Shown here piece by piece: positions 37,721 through 49,700 of a stretch of DNA of 64,000 nucleotides. Source of the DNA: Camarhynchus parvulus. Taxonomy: Eukaryota > Chordata > Aves > Passeriformes > Thraupidae. Each line of letters begins with the position of its first letter. Positions within the stretch are counted from its first letter, which is position 1. Made by a program: the position numbers and the translations under genes. The DNA lies in contig NC_044574.1 in assembly GCF_901933205.1 (NCBI RefSeq), positions 24,586,233 to 24,650,232 of the forward strand. The letters are read 5' to 3'. The notes under the pieces were generated by a model. It was not told the origin of the DNA. It worked only from the letters and a program-made list of their open reading frames with translations, and did no database searches.

Positions 37721-38909
37721 CCCTTCCCAAAGAGAAATGTCTTTTTGTTTCCATTTCAAGCTTTCCTAGTCAAAAAATATCCCTTTTGTTATTCTCCTTA
37801 CATTGAATTTTCCAATACTCCATCCTATTCTTAAAACAAACACAGCTCAAATCCAGCTGAAGCTTTTCCCTTTTTATTTTTTTTAATTTTTACCAAGATT
37901 ATTTACAGGTCTTACTCCTGTTTTGCATTCACACATCTTCATATCAGCAGAATGCCATTTTGACCATGAACATGAATACCATACTCTGACCAGCGTTATT
38001 AATGCTCTCTTCACTCTGTGCTATCAATTGACATTCTCATGACAAAATGAGAGGTGGCATAACACCACATGAAAGTAAAAATACTCATTTATCATCACAA
38101 ACTAGTGTAGATCAAGTGCTAATAATGGAAGAACTAAAAGAAAGACACCAGCTGTGCTTTAAAAATTCTTCTCAGTCAGTTCTATATGGAGAAGGAAACC
38201 ACAGAATTTAATTAACCTTTTCTGTACACCACATAAATACCATTGATGTTATATAAGGTATTTGTTTACTTCCTGCAGTTTGCAGCCAATTAGAAACAAA
38301 GTACATTATTTTTAATCTTTCTTGGCAACACCAAACTTCTTAGTGTAACTTGATTTTGGGAGAGAAAACATCCTGCTGTTAAAGGATTTAATTCATTTTT
38401 TTAATGAGTTCTTCAATTTGATTTCAGAAAAGAATGTTGAATAAAACTACTTACTGAACATGCTGAAGCAGATGATCTCAAATCCTTAATTTTATTTCTC
38501 AGTGTATATGTTTGCTTGCTTTACATTTAAATTCCTTCTGCTTTTTCTTACATTGTTTTTAATAAGCTTAATTGTTGATACAAGTTGTTTTCTATTTTTA
38601 CAGCTTCTTTTAATGGCTTTGTCTGGCAAACATTGTTCATATATTCTAGACTGATAAAAGATACATGTGTACTGATGGGAAACATTCATAACAGTTATTG
38701 TAGGTCATGAAAATAAGTTATGGTAGCAAGCAAGACATTTTTATTATCTTAGCTAAACATTTTTGGATTATCATTAGTGCAGGGAGATTTATGACTTCCT
38801 GAACTGAAGTTTAGGATGCTTTTTGAAAGTTATTTCCTCTAATTTTTTCCTTCCTTCTTATCTTTTAAGTTTTAAATGTTTGAGATAATTTGCAATATAT
38901 TAGTTTGTA
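37721..38909. other. Unique non-coding DNA, no gene seen
   Basis: AT-rich sequence between LTR A and the conserved-element candidate at 38.9 kb. No repeat, RNA gene or open frame longer than 65 codons with any family resemblance. Confidence 0.5.
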
Positions 38910-39090
38910 CAAAATGAATTAATTTCCTTGCCTCAGTGAGAGAAGGAAATATACACTAACTATAATTATGAAATGTCACTCGTTAATTAGCACAATGTTT
39001 GTGAATCCCTTATTGCCACTCTGCAATCTGTATTTTTCTGTATTTTATGATGAAATCACACCCACATTGCTCAATCAGATGGTCACTCCA
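38910..39090. promoter_or_regulatory. Candidate conserved non-coding element
   Basis: The stretch has the texture of vertebrate developmental enhancers: AATGAATTAATTTCC, ACTATAATTATGAAATG, a TAATTA homeodomain core at 38984-38989, then AGCACAATG (SOX-like), with no low-complexity sequence and no transposon match. This is pattern recognition only; conservation was not measured. Confidence 0.25.
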
Positions 39091-42000
39091 ATTTAGGAGG
39101 AAGGGCTGTATCAATTACAAATATTTGTGGGAGAACTGGAGATGCTTTGAACAGTCACACAGCCTCTCATTCTAGGAGATAAGTGTGTGGCCCAGTGCAG
39201 TAAAAAATCTCCCAATGAAGACTGTACCATTGCCATTTTTCTGTTTCACTTTTGTTAGCTGACACTGTACTTCATGTATTATCAAAGCTAATAACAAAAT
39301 AATTATTTTAGAAATAAAACATGCAAACATTCTCATTCTATTCTATTCTATCACTAGAAAAACTGGTAGAGAATATGTATGCCAGTAGAATAACAGAAAT
39401 TATTAGGGATACATAATTTTTCTGTTCTATATCAAATCCCAAGACTGATTACTGTTTTCATTCAGGGCAGAATGACCACTGGAAAAATAAATTTGAAATA
39501 TTATTATATTGAAAGTAAGTTTGAAAAACTGTTTTGAAATATTTGAAACAAAAAGAAAGATGCCAATCTATTTCTGTTTTCCATTTTGAAACTAATATGA
39601 TAAGAATGGCCAAAACACAGAAGTCTCTTTCATGCACGCACACAATTTCCACTTGTTCAGTCTGACCAGGACTAATGTTCTGTGACACCAGGGAATGATC
39701 AGGTACAAAAACAGTCAGTGAACAAAGAATCACTGTCAGTAACAATCTGTGCAAAATGATCCATTATGTATTACTGTGAAATGCTGATTTACAAATTTAG
39801 CTTTTTTTGCTATTCATATTTTATCTGTCAACAGGCTCTTGTTATGTGTCCATTTCAAAGTATCCAAAATATCTGTTAATAATCATGTACTCAGTTCTAT
39901 TGCCTCTGAACCTGCTGAAAAAAAATCAAAATCCTGGACTGATGTATTGGACAAGAGGAGGTAAAGAAAAAGTTTCTCCAATTCTGCCAAAAAATATTTC
40001 TACCATATTCACAGACACCCTGTGAATATACCTACACCTGCCCTTGTTTTTACTGCCTTGCTCCCAGCAAGCACTGAGGTCTGGCAAATAAGTTCAATAC
40101 AGCAGCACTCTGTGTCCTCCCATCTAGTTCTTTAAGGCTCATTATTTATTGCAGTTCAGCATAATTATGATCTAGACTTGTACCATATATTTTTAAGATT
40201 TTCAATTGTACTATTTGCTTTACATAGGAGATGTTTGGGTTAAAAAGAGTTATAAAAATGTTTTTTTCTTTAGAGAAGGTAATGGTGGGTCTGCATCTGT
40301 GAAGAATCTAGAAGCACAGGTGTAATTTTTTTGTGTGTGTGCATGCACAGGATTCAATGTCATGTGGATTCTCTCCTATACTGTGAAGGGCTTTTCCCTT
40401 TTCCTGACTGTATTCATAGACTTCATAGACCTATGGCAATGTTGAATTGATGTCTTATGTGTTCTGGTATAATTGCTGCTATCACACACATATACATATC
40501 TATCAATAATCATGGCCCCCAGATTTGGCAGCCTGGCCATGAACCTCATGAGAAGAAATCCCACTATCACTTTCCTTAGCAAGAATGCAGCAGTTCTGCC
40601 ACTGCTATGGGCTGTCCAAGTGCAGGGAGAAGTCAAATTTACCTAACAGGCTCACTTTTTACCTGAGAGTGTATAGTTCTGAGCAGTATAGAACAGCCTT
40701 ACTGAGGATTTTATTTCTTGCCCCTGCACTTGTGCCCAATTCTTGTCCCAGAGTAATCTAGCCATTGCAACCAAAAACCAACATTAAGCTATCCTGTTAG
40801 ATTCAGCATAAACCTGAATCCATCAAATTGCACAGGTTTTCCGATATATGAACCTCCACAACACCCTTGAAAATAACTTGTAAAAGGAAAGGTCTGAAAC
40901 ATAGGACACATTCTACACACTCCTCACACTGTCACTGGGACTTCTGGTATGTATGGAAAGTGCCTTTAAAATAAATTACTGTTTGCAACTGCTTGTCTTC
41001 CTTGTCACAGCAGGGTGTCTCACTGCATGGGCTAGAGAAAGCTGAAAGAAAGGTAAGGCAAAGAGGTATAAAAAGAGGTATATTTGTTGCAGAAAAAAAA
41101 GAGTATAGCTTATTCCAGCTCTATCAAAAGTTTCTGGAAATCAAAGGAAAAATCTATTGCCTTGAGCTGAGTATACATCACTGGGTTTTATGGCCTCTGT
41201 GTTATTTCCTGCCCAGTTGTGTCTAATTAATGACAAAAGAAAGTGTTTTATGATTATGATGATGCCAAGGTTCTTGGTTTGCTCAGACTGGCAATAAAGC
41301 TGTGTATGCTGAGAATGGAAAAAATGGATCAAATGACAAATGATCTCATTCAACATAACCTGAATTTGAATGATTTTGAATTAAACATTGGCAGTTAATG
41401 TATTTTAGAAAAGGAATACCTATTGTGCACAACCTGCAGTATTTACTGGTTTTGGATTTGATCCTGATTACTGCCTGAGTAGTAAAAGGTACTCTGGGGC
41501 GATATTAAATGGGACAGCTCGGGAATTTTGTGGAGTTGGGACCCCATGGAGTAGGTTAGGGAGGGAACAGAAACAGCAGGTATGGCCAGGGAATGAGAAG
41601 TACTGCACTGACAAGTTCTGCTTCAGACACCTCAGAGGCTGAGGTAATTAGCACTTGCAGTGTGTAACAGCCGAGAGGGGACTAAAATTTGTGACTGAAA
41701 CTTAAGATCTGTGTCCAAAACCTTTTCTTACAATGTAACTTTAAAGCACAATCAGCCTCCCTAGAGTACCTGCTCCAGGAAACTCAGGACTGATGCTTTC
41801 CTTTTTCTTGCTCAGCTCAGTTTCAGCTGCCTCCAGGCTGCTCCGTGGCACGGACTGAGCAGCATTATCCCGACAGGCTGAGACAGCAGCAGACATCACT
41901 GAGGGCCACGGGGCAGATCCCACACCTCTGCTCTGGCACTGCTCCCCAGCACATCTGTGCTACCAGATGAGGTGTGCTCCTTTGTTTATCAGGGAAAAAT

Positions 42001-42540
42001 TACACAGATTGCACTACAGAAATGTTTATTCCTGATGAATCTAGATAGAATAGAAGGAACTTTCCTGGAAATCCTGGACCACAGGGATCTGAAGACAGAG
42101 TCCTAACTCCAGTCTTTTGAAAATGAGATAGCTCTTCATTTTTTCCATTTGCCCTAGGTGAAAACTTTGCAGTGAAATGAATATGTTTAAACATATTTTA
42201 AAGACCATTTCAACTAGATACTATCTTATTACTTGCTCTGCTTAAGATCAGAATTTTTTTTATTCTACAGGCATCTCACTCAAAAAAAATCCATAGTATA
42301 CTGAAATTTCTAGTGACTAGAAAGTAAAATAATGGCATTCCTCTTTCAAAATAAATATAAAGAATGTCCTTTTTTGTCCATAAGGTGAATCAAGGGATTT
42401 GATCACTCATCTTCCCAAGAAATGGCATGAGAATACGACAAATCACAAGACAAGACATGACAGCCTGCGAAGGAATATACCAGAGAAACAGTCTCTGCAC
42501 TTTGGACTTTAGCTGAGATTGTAGTGTTTTAAAGTTAGCA
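39091..42540. other. Unique non-coding DNA, no gene seen
   Basis: Mostly AT-rich, with a modestly GC- and CpG-richer patch at about 41500-41970 that holds no recognisable exon. A small (TTCTA)n run lies near 39338-39354 and a repeated AAGAGGTATA at 41061-41070 and 41073-41082. Frames at 39458-39754 (-) and 40376-40636 (-) show no domain. Confidence 0.5.
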
Positions 42541-42765
42541 AATGAACACAATTTTAATTATTAGTTCTTCACTTCGGAAGAACAGTTACTGGAGCCTGAT
42601 GCAAAATTAAAACCTTCATCATCCTCCATTATACAGCCATATATAATTCATAAAAATTTCCGTATCACATAAAAAAGCTCAGTGTTTAAGTGTATGGCAA
42701 ATTATCATCTGTATTTACAGCATTCCAGGCACTAATGAGATAATCTTGCTTCATATGTTAGCACT
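42541..42765. promoter_or_regulatory. Candidate conserved non-coding element
   Basis: Complex, non-repetitive, AT-rich sequence dense in developmental transcription-factor cores: TTTTAATTATTAG, GCAAAATTAAAACC, GGCAAATTATCATC, CACTAATGAGATAATC. It contains a perfect hairpin GTTCTTC (42564-42570) and GAAGAAC (42577-42583) around ACTTCG. It has no transposon signature and no open frame of note. The enhancer idea is inference. Confidence 0.3.
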
Positions 42766-42900
42766 CAGAAAAAAAAAAGCAGCCAGATCAGAAGTTCATT
42801 ACCTGAGCCACTCCAGAGACTCATAGTCAGAAGTCTTTGACAGGATTTTAAAATTAACTCAGTGGGAATAGGAGAAACAAGGGCTAGAAGGAGAGAAATT

Positions 42901-43120
42901 AAGGCGTGAATTAAGTAGTAATGTTGACTAATTAGAGCACAGGTTGATTCAATGTTCCTCTTTATTAATTATATAAATAAAGATATTTGGAATGTTAGCA
43001 ATTTTAGATGGCCAATTGCTGCTTTGAGTGTTCTGTACTGAGCATGTGATATTACTGCTCTCACTTTACATTGTTACAGCAATATTATCAGTGCCAGATC
43101 CAGCCATTTCAAAATAAAAG
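42901..43120. promoter_or_regulatory. Candidate conserved non-coding element
   Basis: The stretch includes GACTAATTAGAGC (TAATTA core), TTTATTAATTATATAAATAA, TTTTAGATGGCCAATTGCTG and CATTGTTACAGCAATATTATC (SOX-like CATTGTT). Like its neighbours at 42541 and 43270 it is free of simple repeats and transposons. Function and conservation are not demonstrated. Confidence 0.3.
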
Positions 43121-43269
43121 GAATAAAAACAACCTTGCTGCCTGATATTTTAAAACTTATTATAAACATGAGTCCATTTTACCTGCCTTACAAACCATAT
43201 TTGCAAGCTTTGCTCCAAATCTGTGAGCTTTTTCTCCTCCCTGAATATTAATTTATCTAGCAATCTAAA

Positions 43270-43412
43270 AGCAACAGCTGAATAACTTTTCTAATGATTA
43301 GCACATTGACATCACTGAGAGAGAGCAGCATCATCTTAAGGCATGCCCTGCATTATATTAAGCACAGCTGTCAATCTACTAATGGCCAATTTTTATTTTT
43401 TTTAATAAATGT
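43270..43412. promoter_or_regulatory. Candidate conserved non-coding element
   Basis: GCAACAGCTGAATAAC (CAGCTG E-box), CTAATGATTAGCACATTGAC, AGCACAGCTGTCAATC (E-box joined to a TGTCAA Meis/Pbx-like core) and TACTAATGGCCAATTTTTA sit within about 140 bp. The motif density is striking for this window. No conservation test was possible. Confidence 0.3.
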
Positions 43413-43469
43413 TATCCAATATGTTGACTTGTTTAAAATGATCTTACAGGAGAGATTGTTCATGAGATC

Positions 43470-44120
43470 ACTGGTCTCTCAGGGTGGAATTGGACACCCA
43501 GATTCCTGCAGTCCTTTCTGAACCTCACAGAACAGGGAAATCTGGCATCAGGGACACCTCATTACTCCCTTGGAATGGCAGCCACCAGGATGAAAAGCGT
43601 TGTCTTGCTTCAGGCCATTTGGTGAATTTATTTGAAGAGGGTCAGCTGAACACCAGGTTCCAACTAAGCCTCTCAAACAGCCCTCTAGGCTGGAAGGCTG
43701 CTTTGGCTTTGGAGATCTCCAGAACTGTCTTTCCTGAAATCAAACCTTTTCTATCAGTGTACTGCAAACACCTCAATAAACTAAAGGATTCATTTACCAG
43801 GATTTCTCTGCATCACACCCATATGTCTCAGCTACTTCACAGAACAAACAGAGGTTCCAGGTGTTCACTCAGGGCCCACTACCCCCCATGCACATCCAGC
43901 AATACCATGCCCAAACTGGGGGCTCAGCAAGAGCTCACACCCTCCTGGGGAAGAAAATGTGAGCTATTGCACTGAGCCCTGCAGCCTGGAGGGCTCAGGC
44001 CAGCCTGACCATACAGTGAAGTGCTGCAGGCAGCAGTGCCAAGCTTTGCTCTTCCTGAGCAGCAGGAGGATGCCTGGAACCCCAGCTGTGGCCTGGAGGC
44101 AGCATGGAGGGAGGACACAC
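43470..44120. other. GC-enriched block with the window's longest open frame
   Basis: About 650 bp visibly richer in G+C than the surroundings. It holds a 163-codon plus-strand frame (43484-43975) and a 64-codon minus-strand frame overlapping its end (43924-44118). The plus-strand translation has no recognisable domain, membrane segment or signal peptide, and no start context or splice site stands out. It could be chance, an old retroposed or LTR fragment, or part of a non-coding transcript. I do not call a gene. Confidence 0.35.
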
Positions 44121-46468
44121 AGGTAGCAATTTCACAAACACTCTAAGGTCCTCATTGCTGCTATTTCACTACTGATGGAAAGACAAGCTAAATTTTCATC
44201 TGACAGCTCATCCTGGTTTAATTGTGACAAATTAATTTCTGCCTCTCTGCTCCTAGAAATGGAGCTGTGTCCATTTCAAGGTGGATTTCTACACTGAGCC
44301 ACAAGCCAGCTTCCCAGCACTCATGGCTGTTTGCCAGACTTTTAACTCCAGCCTGGGATGATGAGAGGCTTGAAATGGGCATTTAGAACCCAGCCAAGGG
44401 TGACACCATGAATGAGGCTTACTAAGGAGAGACCCACTGCAAACTATAATCGTGCCAAACATTGATTAGATAGTTCATGTATTTCTGTCATATCAGACTA
44501 TACCTCAGTTACATCAGAAAAAGCAAAGGGCAAAAACTTCACCTTCACTACCTGCAGCCTCATGGCTTGAGTACATGTGGAGATGTTCTCCATCCACATC
44601 TTCTACTGTTGGCAGAAATACTTCAAATTCTTGTTAACTTTAAATATCAAACTAAAATTATACAGATGCTTTTCAAAGGATTTATATGACTGCCATTTCA
44701 AAGGGGGTATGAGAAGAATTCCCCTCTTTCTACTATGTATAAACTGCTTTAGTTAATAATAGAAGTTGCTACAAAGAAGAAGAAAAGCTCCTAGGCTACC
44801 ATCACTAGATTTACGATGCAATGTTAGTAGTTTGTTCATGGCAAAGATTAAAGTACAAATTTGACTGAAAAATGTATTGTTTAAAATATTACTCCTGAAA
44901 TGTATGGCAGAAGTTTGCTATTCTCTGATGGAAACTATGCTTGTTACCAGACAACTGCAATTGAAATTTGCAAAGATGTACAGCTCACTTGACATCTGAT
45001 GCTCCTGTGTTTGAAGCCACATCTGTGGTTCCAAGAAACAAATTACTACATCAGACAAGTCCAAAGTTTCCATGTATAGCTTCCTCCATGGGCAGTTCTC
45101 TTATTAAATATTCAAGCACAGAGAGCTCATGTTTTATCACAATATGAGCATGAACAATTACATTTACAGGTAGGAAGCTGCAGTGACAGTTTTTCACTTA
45201 TAATTTTTTACCTTGCCAGTACCCATATCTCTGTCTCCAATGGAGGCAGCACCAGCTATTTTTCTTTTCCACACCATGGAGCCACTATTATGCTGCCCAT
45301 TTAGGGATTTCAATGATTTTCTGTATGAGAGGTGTTATGAGAACAACTGAATTACTGTAACTATGAAATCTTTTTTTCTGTTGAAATATGGTTTAGGGTC
45401 CATTTGCAGGATAAAAAAAAAAAAAATCAAGATTTTAATGAGTCTGAGTATTAGCTACCATTGCTAATGCCGTGGCATAGATGGTGGATTACTGCAAAGT
45501 ATCTATGATGATAATCTTGCTCCTCATCTTTTTAGACATGAGAACAGGAAAAATGTTCCTTTCATATTCACATCTGAGAGTGGAAGTCTCATCATTCTTT
45601 TCCTCTTTTGGTCTTTGAAGTTTTACTGGTTTTTGCCTTGAAGTCTTTGAGATGCCACAGATGCAAAACCACACTTTGTTGGAGAGAGTCATAAATATTA
45701 CAGCGACTTCATACAAAGGTAATGGCACATTTTAGAAGGAAGTGTGAAATATTTTCAACCAGTGTACCACCATAAGAATGAAAATAAAGAGCAGAAGATG
45801 TTTGTTTTATCCATAATACAGCTTTGTATGCTACCTTTGTAAAAATAATAGCATGTATAAGATACATTCCCATTCCCATCAGGACATTAGGTAATGGTTC
45901 TCCTGCAGTGAGTTGACTTTCGTAGTCTCAAATACTCTCTATGTATGCACCTACTGATTTTTTATAGTAGTCAAGAATATTCTTGTGTTAATTGATTTAA
46001 TCTTTCCTTTAGTAATGGCAAGATATCATGTGAGTATAATCTATTAGTTTAGACTTGGCACATTAGCCTTACACTTTGTGCATCTCTAAAGCAAAGGCAT
46101 TATTTCTCTGATCACAGGCAACAATCTGTGACTGAACTTCAGAACAACTTTCAGCACTAGTAGAAAGAAATACAGACTATAGCCTTCCTCTATCTATTCT
46201 TGCAGAATCACATCTCCAGTAAGGACACCTACCATAACCACTCCTGCCCAGGCTGTCCCTTAGGCTCCTTCCAGGGGAGGATAGCTGTAACTGAACTGAA
46301 ATATCCCCAAAGAGCTAGAGTTTGACATTTGTTTGGTATTTTGTTCGCTGGAAGTCTTACAGATGTCAATAGGGAAATTTAAGTACGTGTTGCTTAACAT
46401 GAACAAAAATAATGGTGCCATGCTCATAAAGAACATGCTTTGGATGTCTCATTATCATCAAAAGGACA
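44121..46468. other. Unique non-coding DNA, no gene seen
   Basis: AT-rich with a 14-base A run at 45413-45426. No transposon signature adjoins that run. The frame 45489-45728 (-) is unremarkable. Confidence 0.5.
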
Positions 46469-46528
46469 AAATATAAAGTATGTAAAGTAAATATAAAGTA
46501 TGTAAATTAAATATAAAGTATATAAATG
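46469..46528. repeat. Minisatellite, 20-bp unit, 3 copies
   Basis: Units 46469-46488, 46489-46508 and 46509-46528 share the pattern AAATATAAAGTATGTAAAKT; the third unit reads GTATATAAATG. Few substitutions separate the copies. Confidence 0.93.
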
Positions 46529-46689
46529 GCCACTTAGATGGTGGGGGCATGGAGAGGGGTATGGTGGAAAACTTGGATACCACCACTCATTATATGTCTG
46601 GACTGCTCGTTTGGCAATCATTCCTATGAAAGTTATTATGGACTGTCCTTTTGACATTTTGGACATAAAAGTCTGCACAAATGGAAATT

Positions 46690-46726
46690 AAACAAACAAA
46701 GAAACAAACAAATAAAAAAATAAACA
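46690..46726. repeat. (AAAC)n/A-rich simple repeat
   Basis: AAACAAACAAAGAAACAAAC followed by AAATAAAAAAATAAAC. It is an imperfect tetranucleotide repeat of about 37 bp. Confidence 0.9.
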
Positions 46727-49700
46727 GAAGCAGCCTTTTCCCCCTTTTGGTACATTTTAAGAAATTAATATCTTCTGCTCACAAAGCATTTGAATATGTA
46801 AGATGCCTAAGTATTAAATGAGAAAAGTGTATGAATTTATATTGACCAGAACAGAACTGAATTTGGTAGTCAAATACACTGTTTATTAGAAAATTTGCTG
46901 CAATACAGTTAAGAAACACTGCTGGTCATCTACCAATATTATTATTTTATCTTAGTGTAGAAGTTGCTAATATATTGCACAAGCAGCACATACTTCTCTT
47001 TAAAGAAACTGACACTTGTTTTATTCCAAATAGTTTTCAGATTTAAGTGAATTTTTAAAAAATTCTTGATCAGTGTTTTCTTGTGTTTAGAATGTACACT
47101 ACAATATTATGGTTTTATTTTATCTGTTAAAAGTAGATCTTCATTAGTTAGGCTTTTACAATTTTGCTGAAGTTTATGCTATATGATTCTGACTGTAGAG
47201 TAACATAATTTTCCTCAGCATCACGTCAATTGTGACATCTAACAGCCACCTTCTAAGAGGATATTTATAGTTCAGAAGACATATCTTATCATACAAAGAC
47301 TATAAAACAAATTGGCCAGGGTTGTTTAAGCCTGCAACTTCACAGACACACCAATAAACAGCAGGTGATGTTTTGCTCTGTTCCATGCAATTTGTAACCA
47401 CTGAAGACAAGTAGTTAATTAATGAGTCACAAGTTCAGTAAGATCTGACACTGTGGAAAAGGACTAATAACCGTGCCATGTGATGAATAAACCAAACACT
47501 AAGAGGCAAAGAAAAGAACTCCCATGGTAAAATTACATAAGGTAATGTTAAAGTATGCAAGGGAACTCAGTGACAGGCCTTTAATATTTTAAAGTAAGGT
47601 AATACAAGAATGAAAAATATCTAAGAATGCTGCTGAAGAGGTCTCTGGAGAAGGACAGAGTCTATTTTACTACCCTTACTTTTCTAGTAGGGTCTAGGGA
47701 AAGAACATGGGGAAAATTATGCCCAACAGTAAAACAGGGACAGAAAGGCTCCAGGAAACACGACTTCCATTGCTGCAAACAACTTTTAAATTTTTAAGCC
47801 TGTAAGTTCTGGTCCTTACCCAAGGACAACTTACACATATCTGTGACCTTTCCAAAATGGGGAAAATATTTGAATATAGCAAACTACAGCAGGCAGAGGC
47901 AATGCACCTGTGTAATTCTTTCCTGAATAAAGGAGAAAGCAAAAGAAGTACATATTGAGAACTGTTCCCAAGAAGAGCCAGAAGACCTGCAGAGACAACT
48001 AAAAGGAAAGAGTAGGTGAACCTCACAGTTGCTAGGGGACCAGCATTGCAGAAGAAGCCACATCCCATCTCACAAGGGCAGTAACACTTGTGGAAGTGTG
48101 GAGCTCCCCAGACAGCAAGGAGAGAAAATAATGTGCTTGGCGCTTCTGCCCAGCCTGCTTCCTTTTGGCATTACTTGAGACAAACTTAGTTGGTATGTCT
48201 CAAGTAGAAAAACACATCTGATTCATCATGGAATGTGCAGTCCCCTGCTGTGCTTGTAAGTCTCTTAAAAACAGCTTTATCACAATCAGCTTGATAAATA
48301 AGGTACATTTGAAAATTTAGAAAAATTGAAAAAACATAGTTCTTCCAATCCTTGAAGGACCTCCCTGTCCTTACATGGGCAAAAAGGAACCTTTGCTGCT
48401 TCTTACCAGAGAAAAAGTTTAAGCTGAAAAAAAGGTGAATTGGCGGGTGTATCAGTATCCTTAATACACATGCAATGCAGCTCATGCCAAGTCCTGTTAT
48501 TTGACACCAGTAGGATGCTTTGATGAAAATTACTTGCTATTTATGTTTGATTATGTTTATTCGGTTTTAAATAAGTCTCATGGGATGACCTCAATTTGAC
48601 TTAGACTCCATGGAGATTTCATGGGTAATGGATGTGAAAGACTTTATTACCAAAAGTATAAATTAACCTTCTCAAGAAACATATATTTATTTAATTGTAA
48701 AATAAATTTTAACTATAACACAGTTGCTACACTTCAATGAATTACATTTTCTACATGGAGCATGGTAAGATTAGTTCTCGTCTAATTGGTATCACATTGG
48801 GATTCTGCTTTAAATATTTACCCATGATGAAAAGATTTCTAATAATACTAAAGATTTTCATGTTAATTCTTAATCTTGCAGTGATTGTTGTTTTCTTTCA
48901 GGAAATAAAGGATAAAACATCTCTGGTCATTCTTTAACACTGTGAGATTTTTTTCCCCATGTTTCAGTATTATTTTTTGGGGGTATTTTTCAAATTTTCT
49001 TTTACTTTTTACATTTGCAAGACATTTGTTCTCAACAGTGAAAGACATGCTATATCCCAATTTCTGGTTAATTATTTTATGCCATTTGCTTGACAATCTC
49101 AAACTGTGTGTGCATTGTGAACCTTCTCTTCTATGAACACACAAACCATGAAAGGTAGTAGGATATACCTGTAGGGAAGGTATTGAAATGGAAGAGAGAG
49201 GCCCTGAAATAAGAATATTCTGCCTCTGTAAGTCTGCATGCTTTCCTCCTGTGCTCAGGTGAGAAATGAGCACCTACCTTTTCCAGGTACCTCTAAAGCT
49301 TTGTTCTGAAACATAACCAGAACTCAAGCCTAAGAATTCAGGTCTTGTTCTAAGAGGAATTTATTAAGCAGTCCTGAAGCTTTCAGTCTACAGATGAATT
49401 ACCATTTTTCATCACACACTTTCTGCCTCTTAAATCTACTAAGCAGAGTTGGTGAAGTCCCGGTCTCATATAATTTGGTTCAGCAGGAAGACTTGCTTTT
49501 GAAGGTGCTGGATGAGTGATTCATCATCCATGTTGCTACAAAGTTGAAGTTAATGATATCAAAATAGGTGACGCACCAGTGCAGCCTAATAGTGGTGCAC
49601 AAGGGAAGCCTTGCTCCTTCTCTTTAAAAATATTCTGTTCGATAGCTCTAATGATCTAGTAATCTTCTGCTTGCTTTCTTTCTTTTTCCAGTCTATAAAG

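Noticed and set aside
45413..45426. 14-base A run as the tail of a processed pseudogene
   Set aside because: No gene-like sequence upstream and no target duplication seen.
47694..48068. 124-codon hydrophobic minus-strand frame that looks membrane-like
   Set aside because: Hydrophobicity follows from the base composition. There is no family pattern, and neither promoter nor splice evidence.
48863..49273. 136-codon minus-strand open frame
   Set aside because: It overlaps two plus-strand frames and has no recognisable family signature.
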